A stretch of DNA of 64,000 nt from Aldrovandia affinis (Eukaryota > Chordata > Actinopteri > Notacanthiformes > Halosauridae): the NCBI GenBank assembly GCA_029706075.1, contig JAINUG010000178.1:226929-290928 (forward strand). Reading direction: 5' to 3'. The translations under genes and the position numbers were made by a program. Below are positions 43,600 through 55,200 of the stretch, in pieces (position 1 is the stretch's first letter; each line of letters opens with the position of its first letter). Under the pieces are notes generated by a model. The model worked only from the letters and a program-made list of their open reading frames with translations, was not told where the DNA came from and made no database searches.

Positions 43600-44778
43600 C
43601 TATCAGAGAGGGAACACAGTAGGGTCAAGGGTCGCAACCACTTCCTGCTGATGACATCACTTCCTTTGTAATAAACACACAGCCTTATTAATGAATTTCC
43701 ATTAAGGTGCCCCTTCTTCAATTAACATAGAGACTCGATCCGACCTCAGTCATTCACAAAAGCATCATCTGTTGTGCGGAGGTTATTATGTCACATCATT
43801 TTGATTCATCTTTGGCTTACATCTGTCACGTTTACCACTCCAATCTGAGGTTTGAAAAGGTCCAGCTTGAAGGTCTTCTCCCAGTATGGAATCAGCTGAA
43901 CAGGAGACACAAGAATCCCTCATTGACACAGAAAATCACAACAGAAGACTTTGCTAAACATATTCATGTGTGGACTGTTAATGCTCTATGGAGGAGCAGC
44001 TTTGAGGAATGGCTTGTGTTTCTTTTTTTTTCTTTTTTTTTTTTAATGGCTGATTAGATTCAGCAGATGGACGTGAGAAGGGTACAGGGTGTTATAGCTG
44101 CTTAGCTTTAGCAGTTTTGCATGAGAGGGTTACAGGGTGTTATAGCTGCTTAGCTTCAGTAGATTTACGTGAGAAGGGGGATACAGGGTGGTATGGCTGC
44201 TTGGCTTCAGCACTGTGATGTGAGAAGGGTACAGGGTGGTATGGCCGCTGGTTTTAACGAGTGTCAGAAGACCTAGTTCCCCATGTTCCTCTCACCAGTG
44301 GGAAGTCATCAGGGTCGATCCACACGATGCTGAGGTCTGGGTTGTGGGTGTTGTCTCTCGCCACCTCCTTCAGGACCTCCAGGAACTCGAAACCGTCTGG
44401 AGAAAGCACATTTTCGGATGATTTAGTCTCTAGGATGCAGGCGCCATTTCGACAAAACAACGAGAGGAAGAATGAGAGAAGCTCCACGAACGGCTTACCC
44501 GGATCCTCTTCCTCGGCAAAAGCAACGATGTGGATCCCATCCACGTCGTCCTCCTGGGAAGCGGAACGTTGAGGGGGCATTAGAACATTCAACAGTTATG
44601 ACATGGCCTGTGGATCTAGTTCAAGCTTCATTTGACATTTCCACTGGTTTCCAAAGCTTTTATCCGTTCCACCCGACTGAATGTACATAATCAGCTTCTG
44701 TGGCCTCTGCAAAACTACTATACCGAGAGGAAAAAAATAAATAAAACAGCCTATGAATTACTCCAGATCGAACAAAAC

Positions 44779-44830
<52 letters not shown>

Positions 44831-46168
44831 CAGTATCAGAGGCGTACCGAGTGGGCGGGACATGTCCCCCCCAGTATTCAAAACAATCATATCTATCCTC
44901 CTCCCCAATAATTTATAGATATAAAACATTCCCTTTCATTATGTCCCCCCAATATTTAATATGTGGTTACACCTCTTACATACACATATACTGTATATAT
45001 AATCACGTGTTTCAAAATGGACTGACAGAGAAAAGCCCAGAACATTCTGCTCACCCAGGTCTCAAACATGTCTTCAGCTCGCAACTTTCTCAGCGTTGGC
45101 CTGGGAAAAATATAACACTTCACATACCGGATATGAGGACAGACAAATTGAGCAGGGAACCAGTGAGACACACCCTACCAGTGATAGAGTCAAGAACAGT
45201 GTTCCTGAAACCAAGAAGATGTGAGTAAAAATCTGCTGCCCAGAATGGAAGCAAGGCCCCACTATGTCCATATATAATGGGAATTAGTCCATCTTTGAGA
45301 CCTGGACCGCCAACGAGTGGCTTTCGATCAGAGACCAAGACTACGACCGTTTATAACAGCCAGATAGTCAACGGAAGGAATTCAGGTTAAGTACCTTTGC
45401 TCAAAAGTACAACATTAGCGCCCCCACCTGGGAATCGAACCCAGGTGGGGCCGCTTGCTGCATTCCTCTCAGCTGCGAGCGCAGATCCTTAACCACTGCC
45501 CTACATTGCCGGATTTATGCAGGTGTGAACAGCGTGGGCGGGCGGCGGCGTTACCGTTTGTGCTCGTTCACAAAGTCCACGATCTCCTCCTCAGAGTGAG
45601 GCTTGTCGGGGAGGGTGACGGGCTCGTCCATGAAGGGCTCGTAGAAGTCCACCTCGTTCATCTTCAGCGTCAGCTGCTTGGCCACCTGCAGCAGGTAACA
45701 CACCTCAACTGAGCAAAACTAAAGAGCCAGCAGTCAGGTAACACACCTCACCTGAGCAACAACATTGAAATGAAGCCATCTGCCCTCCAGATAAAAAGGG
45801 ATGAATTCAATGAACATTATCGGGGAAGAGAGCTCATTGGCCTGGATTCAATCAACATTTGTCCTTAACTCAAATTTGCCCTGACTCACAATTGTGTTCT
45901 TTTTTTTCCCTTCACAAACAACGTTTGTGGCACAGTTCACTTTGATGCCGGCTGAACTCAAAAAACGATCAAACACTTATGTCAACGCTGATTTGTAATT
46001 CAACGCAGGGACACATGTTGATTGAATCCAGGTCATTGTGTCATTAGTGAACAGATCGTCACATGGTCGCTGTGGAATAAAGACACGGGACTCACTGCTT
46101 TATTGAAGGTGGCAAAAACCTGATGTAGGGCTGGAAGTGCTCTGCAGCTTCCTGGAAAGCATCAAAGT

Positions 46169-46221
<53 letters not shown>

Positions 46222-49200
46222 AAGGGAGGAAATGGAAAGGAGAAGGAGAGCCAAAGAGAGGGATAATGGAAATAATTGGGGGAATTTACCGGGGGGTGGG
46301 GTGGGAAGATGGTGAGATGGAGGTAGAGGTGAGAAAGAGAGAACACAAGGGAAAAGAGGAGAGGAATGGAGAGAGGAAGGAGTTTTCATTTAGATTTATT
46401 TTCATCTTCTCTGCCAATTCTTAGTCAGTGGCAGGCAGAGACATTACATTACAGGCATTTAGCAGACACTCTTATCCAGGGTGACGTACAGTAGTACAGT
46501 ACAACTCTTTACATACAATCCATTCATACAACTGGACATAGTATGAATGTACAGTACCTTGCCCGAGGGTACAAAGGCAGTGCCCCACCTAGGAATCGAA
46601 CCTGCAACATCTCCATTAGAAGCCCAATTCCCTAAGCATTATACTACACTGCCACCCATAGTCAGCTAGAGACAGGCAGAGACTCATAGAGGTAGATAGA
46701 GACGGACAAAGACAGTCAGAGACAAAGACAGGCAGATACAGTCAATACTGACACGGGTTCGAGTTTTACGTCAAAGTGAATCAAGATACATGACCCACTG
46801 GCAGCCACAGTAAGAGCCTGTTCCACTTCTGTGTGACCAATGTCTGCGCGTGGCTTTCTGATGCCAACAAGATCACTGCCTGGCCAATTTAAACTCTGCC
46901 TAAATTAATCACCTCGCCATTGAAATAAGGTGGTAACAAACGTAGGAGTGCAGTAGTGGTCCAAGAGAAGACGATACACCCCCTCGTTCGTCTCTGTTTT
47001 AGGAAGAGCACAATAATTGCTCTCGGTATAGCTGACCGCGGAGTGAGGCTATTTTAAGGCCGACGAGTCACAAGAGGGCCTTGCCTGGCAGGGACCGTGT
47101 CTATGAACTCTGTTGTGCAGTGTGCGCTGCTGGCCTCTGTTAGCCAATGTGCAGTCAGATGCCTTTGGGGAATGCTAACCTTACTGGGAGACAGTGGGGA
47201 GCTGAAATATCTCAACTTTTGACCCTGCTCTGTAGCTGACCAACGCTGAGATATATATGCAAGGCTTGAAGGGACTCAGCACAGAGCCTGAAATATCGAA
47301 TAACATTGAAACATTTGTTCCTATCATCTGCAGCTCAATTCATGCAAAAGCCCCAATGCTGCAATACTTTCAGATTGAGGTGGAACAAAGTGCTATCTGC
47401 TAGATGTGCACAATATTCACCGGAGCAGGTTTGTGACTGTAGATTGTTAGAATGTTGGTAGTATGAATGGCAAAGTTTTGAACAATCTCTGTCTGAGAAT
47501 AGTGAGGAGCCCGCAAAGGCTGCGATGGTGACTGACAGATCTGTGACTCAGTGACTGTACTGTGACTCTGTAACTATGACTGCACTCTGACTCTGTGACT
47601 CTGTGACTGTTACTGTACTGTGGCTCTGTTACTGTTCGAGTACTGTGGATCCTTGATGACTCCATGACCGAGCGGTGAATCCTCTGTGACTGTGACAGTA
47701 CTGTGACTCCGTGACTGTGACTCTACTGAAACTGAGACCGTCACTGTACCGCGACTGTGCAGGACCGGGCAGCTCTGTGAGGCTCCAGCAGGGCTACAAT
47801 TGCCCCTGCACTTCGACAGGAATGCGAGGGACGTCATTCTCTTGGCGGAAGGTCAACAGCTCATTTTCCCTAATTGCACTGGGCCCGGTCACTCACGCTC
47901 AGACTCCTCGTTCTTGAAGTATCCGATGAGCCTGATGTCCTCCTCCATGCGGTCGAAGGCGCGGAGCTCCAAGGCGTTGCTGATCAGCTCCACGGGGTCC
48001 TCCAGCAACTAGGGGGCAGCATAGCACTGTCACTCTCGCATGCTGCACACCGGGGACGATGCACTAGACTCTGGTCCCTAAGGGCTTAAATATACTTCAC
48101 TTAAGCACGGGTACGCGTACCCGACGCGAGCAGCATTGTTCACATACTCCACTGCGTACTTTCCGTCTGTCTGGATGTTTAAAAGCCATATCCACGAGGG
48201 GGCAGGTCAGAACTGTGGGGCCGAAACAAAGTTGTCTCTGGCGGCATACAGTGAGCCAGTGGGTGAAGCAGAGCGGCTTGCCATTACCCTCCGCTTTCTT
48301 GCCTGCCCCCGTGATTTATGTCAGTATTGCACCTCGCGTGCGTGTAACGTTAATTTCTCGAGGACGTGCACAAAGCTTTTTTGCTGAAATACTGCTGAGA
48401 AAAAAACCCAGGAAAATAATTTAGTGCCATTCTCATTTACCATTTAAGAAAAAAATCTCACCATTAAATCTAATTTAATCCAATCTAATTGAATCTTTTA
48501 TGTAACACCTGTAAAACAGCAGACCCATAAAAGCAATAAAGGAGAACCGCCCTAAGAGTGAAAAATGAGCTCAGTCAACAGAGGATGAGCAGAGTATCTG
48601 GCAAGTGTACGCAATCTGTGGCACGAGCACCCCCCTTCGACTCGAGCGGTTTCATACTCACGTCCAGCAGGAACTCCACCAGGGTGTCTGCGGAGAGCTC
48701 TCCGTCGTACTCGATCACCCGATCGTTCTTAAAGATGTACACACTTCCCTCCTCCTTCAAGCCTAAGAATCCGAGGACACTCGTTTCAGTAAGGGTTCGT
48801 TTAGATGACTCGTTTCAGTAGGGGTTCATTTAGATGACTCGTTTCAGTAGGGGTTCATTTAGATGACTCGTTTCAGTAGGGGTTCATTTAGATGACTCGT
48901 TTCAGTAGGGATTCATTTAGATAAGACTCGTTTCAGTAGGGGTTCATTTAGATGACTCGTTTCAGTAGGGGTTCATTTAGATAAGACTCGTTTCAGTAGG
49001 GGTTCATTTAGATGACTCGTTTCAGTAGGGGTTCATTTAGATAAGACTCGTTTCAGTAAGGGTTCATTTAGATAAGACTCGTTTCAGTAAGGGTTCATTT
49101 AGATAAGACTCGTTTCAGTAGGGGTTCATTTAGATGACTCGTTTCAGTAGGGGTTCATTTAGATGACTCGTTTCAGTAGGGATTCATTTAGATAAGACTC

Positions 49201-52200
49201 GTTTCAGTAGGGGTTCATTTAGATGACTCGTTTCAGTAGGGGTTCATTTAGATAAGACTCGTTTCAGTAAGGGTTCGTTTCGATGAGACTCGAGGAGACT
49301 CGTTTCAGTGGGGGCTCCATGGCCATTTCCAATTTCATATGCTACGAATAAGTGGCCTGTTCTGACAACGCAGGCCAATATAGAAAAGTATGCTCGTTCC
49401 TTCAGGTTATTTTCCAGGTTTGACTTTGCCATCCATTTGTGAACAAAATTAATTTCTTGGTGCAACCAGTTCTCTCGCTTAAAGCAAAACTGCTGTAGGG
49501 AGAAATTGCTTTACGACACTTCATGCATATCTATGGATATTGAACTTCATGGAAACTTCCAATATCCATATATCCGTATTCATGAAGTGTCGTTTAAAAA
49601 CACTTAAAAAAAAAAAAAATCACCTGTGTTCAGTCACCAGATCTCAACTAATTTGAACACTCATTGGAGATTCTAGAGTGGCGCCTGATACAGTGGTTTC
49701 CACCACCATCAATAAAACACCAAATGATAGAATTTCTCGTGGAAGAATGGTGCTGCATCCCTCCAATAGAGTTCCAGACACTTGTGCAATCTATGCCAAG
49801 ATGCACTGATGCTGTTCTGGCGGCTCGTGGAGGCCCAACGCCAAATTAAGACACTTTATGTTGGCGTTTCCTCTAGTTTGGCAGTTACCGGTATAAGAAA
49901 ATATTATAAAATACGATGGTCTGTATGACCTCACTTCCTGAGCTCACCCAGTTTCTTGGCGACTTTGACATCTTTGTGTGAATCGACCATCCCAAACCCG
50001 ATGTCCTTATCTTCCAGGACCTGTGCGGCCAGCTGTGAATGAGGGGGAGAGACAAGGATGAAACCATGACGACAGCACTTACCAGCCAATACAAAACACC
50101 CGAGACGGCAGTATAATGGTTAAGGAACAGGGCTTGCGATGCAAAGGTTTCAGGTTCGATTACCAGGTGGGGCACTGCCGTTATACATTTCAGCAATGTA
50201 TTCTTAATGAAGGTCTGAGTCTAAAGGGGATAACCTCTTTAAGCTATTCTCCATCATGAGCAACTTCCCACACCCCAAAAACATACACCTTTAGTGGGAC
50301 GGTAATTGTAAACTCTCCTTTGACAGTGCTTTCTCAGTCAAATTCACATAATTCAAATATGCTTTATTGGCATGACCACACATTGCACAGTGTTGCCAAA
50401 GCAATTGTTTACATAAAATTCAGGTAACAATAACAATTACAAAAAGGATTAATTAATTAATTATAAACTATATATATATATATATATATATACTGTATAT
50501 ATTGTGGTGTCCCTTGGGGTGGGGGTGACACTCAGACCTTTTCAAAGGGCACAGGCAAGAAAATAATCCGGAGGAGGCAGTATTTTAAACAAAACAATCA
50601 TTTTATTAAATAAAATTCTTGACAAAACATACAAAAGGATGGGTAATCAGGGAAACTCAAATACATACAGGCCACAATCAGTTTCAGAAGTCCATAATCC
50701 AAAGTCAAAATCCAATGCAGTTCCTCAATCAATCCAAAGTCTGTACACAATCAGCAATCCAGAAAACAATTCTTCCAAACACTCTCCAAAAACACTATCC
50801 AAAAACACCAACCTACTCCCTCCCCCATGTGACATAAAACGGTCCTTTAAATACACTTCCAAATTGACTTCAGCTGCCCGCAGTCCTCGTTTCTTGACTT
50901 GGTTCAGGTGTGGGACTGCAGGCTGCTGGGAACTGTAGTCTTTTGGGCCTTAGTGGCTCCCAAGAGTTAAAGAGGCAGGCAGCCATTTCCTCATCCTGCC
51001 CCTTGGGATGCCACACACCCTGCTCCTCAGCTCTGACCTAGGGAGGGCTGAGCAGCACATGTCCAATGGCCACCAGCAGAGCCACCATCTCCAGGTCCAC
51101 TCAGGAAGTGTCCCCCCCTAGATCGAATGTCCATATTCCATCGCCACCACTCACCTCCTGTAAAAGCATCTGCAAACCGTTAGTGAAATGGTTGCTCACC
51201 TGCGACCAAATGGCCACCTGTGGGTACAGGCTCTGGGCTCCACGGATAGACCGATCACCCCTCGGGCTCTGTGCTTCACCAGTGAACTTTGTGCCATTTC
51301 AGAATCCGTGCTCCTCTTTTCTGCCTTTTCTGACACTTCCATTTTGCTTCCAGGTGTTCACGTTCAGCCATCGGGGGAAACATTCTCTTCAAATGACAGT
51401 TAGCTTTATCCTTTGATTTCTTTTCCACATTTAAATTTCTTGTCCATAAACATTTTATACAGTCATTCCTTTTAAATTTACGCCTGTTCTTTCTCTTCAG
51501 GTGAGAACCTCTAGTCTCCTTTTTCCTTTGTGGTCTTTTCAACTTTAGGGATGGAGATGGACTCACCACATCAGGAGATGGTCGGGTGTTCCACCCGGCC
51601 TCAGCCTTCGCCAAGAGTCTTGACAAAACATAAAAAAGGATGGGTAATCGGGGAAACTCAAATACAGTCCACAATCCGTTTCTTTGTCCAAGTCCGTAAT
51701 CCAAAGTCAAAATCCAATGCAGTTCCTCAATCAATCCAAAGTCGGTACACAATCAGCAATCCAGAAAACAATTCTTCCAAACACTCTCCAAGAACACTAT
51801 CCAAAAACACCAACCTCCTCCCTCCCCCGTGTGACATAAAACGGTCCTTTAAATACACTTCCAAATTGCCTCCAGCTGCCCGCAGTCCTCGTTTCTTCAC
51901 TTGGTTCAGGTGTGGGACTGCAGGCTGCTGGAAACTGCAATCGCGTCGCGTGGAGATCCTCGGTTATAAACTTGCTGCAGGCAGAACCAACTCTGTTATA
52001 TTGGTTCCGTGACTCGGATGCTACGACTGATGGTAATCGGCCAAGGAAACCAAGGAATAGCATCTCCTCAGCTGATTACCTTAATTTATCTTGTGTCCTC
52101 TATGAACATGGCGAATCCAAATGATCTTTTATAGTCAATGTATCATTTGCATATATTTGTATATACAGTGAGCACCATAATTCATTGGACAATGACACAT

Positions 52201-55200
52201 TTTTTGTTATTTTGGTCCTGTACTCTAGCACTTTGAGATTGAAAGGATACAGTGATAATGAGGTGCAGACTGTCAGCTTTAATCTGAGGGTATTTTCAGA
52301 TGAACTGTTTAGAAATTATAGAACCTTTTGTACATAGTCCCCCCCCATTTTCAGGCACCATAATTCAATATTTTAATATTTGGTCGCATATCCTTTGCAT
52401 GCAATGACTGCTTGAAATCTGCAATGCATAGAAATCACCAGACGCTGGGTATCTTCTCTGCTGATGCTCTGCCAGGCCTGTACTGCAGCCATCTTCAGTT
52501 CCTGCTTGTTTCAGGGACTTTTTGCCTTCAGTCTCCTCTTCAGCATGTAAAATGCATGTTCAATTGGATTCAGATTCAGTGATTGACTCGGCCAGTCAAG
52601 GATTTTCCACTTTTTGGTTGTCCCCTTCGTTGCTCTAGCAGTATGTTTCGGGTCATTGTATTGTTGCATGATGAAGTGCCGTCCGATGAGTTTGGAGGCA
52701 TTTGGTTTTATGTGAGCAGATAAAATATTTCTGTAGACTTCAGAATTCATTGTTCTACTTCTGTCTGCAGTCACATCATTGATGAAGACAAGTGAGCCCG
52801 TTCCACTGGCAGCCATACAGGCCCAAGCCATAACACCCCCTCCACCATGTTTCACGGATGAGGTGGTATGCTTTGGATCATGGGTATTTCCTTTTTTTCT
52901 CCACACTTTCCTCTTTCCATCACTCTGGTACATGTTAATCTTTGTCTCATCTGTCCACAAGACTTTGTTCCAGAACTCTTGGGGCTCTTTTAAGTGCTTT
53001 TTAGCAAACTGTAATCTCGCCTTTCTGTTCTTCAGGCTTATCAGTGGTTTGCATCTTGTAGTTTACCCTCTGTAGTCCTGCTGGTGTAGTCTTCTACGTA
53101 TGGTAGACTTTGACACATCTACACCTGCATCCAGGAGCGTGTTTTTGATCTGTTGGGCCGTTGTCAGGGGGGTTTTCTTTAACATAGAGTATTCTCCGGT
53201 CATCCACTACAGTGGTCTACCAGGTCTTTTGACATAATTGAGTTCACCAGTTGTATTTTTCTTGTTAATGATGCACCAAACTGTGGACTTGGCTGGGTTT
53301 TTGCAATGTTCCTGATTGATTGATTTTCATTTCTGAACCTTATGACGGCCAGCTTAATTTGCATCGACACTGCTGTCTTCCTCATGTTGTCACACCCCAA
53401 CAACAATCTCCAAAGACAATTGCAAAGTCTAGAATCAAGACTAGACATCAACAGCTCTCTTCTGCATTCACTAACAACACAAATTAATACACCTGCCTAA
53501 CGAAACACATCCGTGAAGCCAATTCAACAAATACTTGTAGTACCTTAAAATGGGGGGACCATGTACAAAAGGTGCTGTCATTTCTAAACGGTTCATCTGA
53601 TATGGATGAAAATACCCTCAAATGAAAGCCGACAGTCTGCAGTCTGTGTCCTTTCAAACTCAAAGTGCTAGAGTACAGAACCAAAATAACAAAAAATGTG
53701 TCACTGTCCAATGAATTATGGTGCTCACTGTACATAATTTGTTAGAAATCATGCAATCAATCATCAATCATGGGGGAATGCTGTGAGGCTCAGTAGGTAG
53801 TGGACGGTGCTGACAACGCTTAGGTTGTGGGTTCGATTCCCATTGGGACCACATACACTGAAAAATGTCACTACTCTACTGTAAGTTGCTTTGGATAAAA
53901 GCATCTGCTAAATGGAATATGTTATGTAAGACAAACATTGCATCACCTGCAGCTCAATTATTAAAAACCCAACACTGCAATGCTTTCAGTTTGAGGTACA
54001 ACCAATTTCTCTTTGCCCAGATGTACACAATATTAACCCAAAAAATGCATTTTCAATTGAATTATAATCTATTTAAAATTAATCAAGCCTCAGGTGACAA
54101 TGGCAAGGAAAAACATTGCTTGGCTGAGAGTACAGGAATGAAGGAATGAAACCGGTTGTATAATAGTGTATACGTCCCCTCCTCTTTAAATAGGCCCATC
54201 GGACATGTCAATAAAGAGGCCAGGTCTTCCTGACAAATGAAACACAAGAGCTGTGTTTAAGAATAAGGGGATCACTGCCTGCATGGCTGCTTCCAGAGAG
54301 TGTGTCTCCCCCCTTTTATAATGAAATGGTACAGCTGGTCATCATTAAAGAGCAAAACCGTTTGGGGGTGTGGGGAGGATTGGTCAATTTTTTTTGTTGA
54401 CGGGTGTGTGGGTGGGTTGGTGGGGGGGGTGCAGAACTGTATAAATACTTTGGCAATTTTGCCTGCTCAGCGATACTGTGTGCATCTTTAGCCCTGGCAT
54501 GAAAAAAACCGTCACCAAGTTGTCAGTAAACAGCAGCACATATGGTCTGGCGAAAGCCTTGTGTAAGCCGATAGGGTGGGGGAATAGCCACGGCAGCTGA
54601 GCACTTTCAATAAATAGCCCAGGAAGAGTCCGATTGTTCTCAAGAGCTGCTGGAAAACGTTCAAAGTGCACCGAGCCAACTTAAGGGCAGTAAATGAATT
54701 CCTTCCGACAGCCTGTAAGCAGGGCAAGACTTCAACTGTATTTTACGAGCAGCGAGACTTGTCATTTTTATACATTTTTGTAGGAATTTGTGCAATGCTA
54801 TTGAGTCAGAAAATGTGAATCAGTGCTCATTCACTAACCTGAAACTGTCATGTCATGGTATTGTTACAGGTAACCTAATTCATTCACGATTAAATTCACT
54901 CCGAAAGCGGCAGTATGCAGAATGGAAAGAGGGGCTGAGAATAGAACCATGTGGGACACCTCCATTAAAACAGGACAGGGTCAAGTGGTATAATTCCCTG
55001 CTGCTTGCTTGACCACGCTGAGCTATATTTGTTAATGTCACTCCCCTTGGGATGCAATATAATCTCTGACTTCATTAATCCATCATCTGCACACAACTCA
55101 ATTAAGAACTTTAAATGTCAGCACAAAGCCAAATTGTGTTCAAGTAGATGAATGTTCAAAACAACTACCACTTACAACTAATACGAACTACCAAGCTACA

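Noticed and set aside
43391-43651. Poly-serine ORF on the + strand
   Set aside because: It is the antisense shadow of the CASQ2 aspartate tail.
48776-49300. CRISPR-like array
   Set aside because: Units are contiguous with no unique spacers and the DNA is vertebrate; this is a minisatellite.
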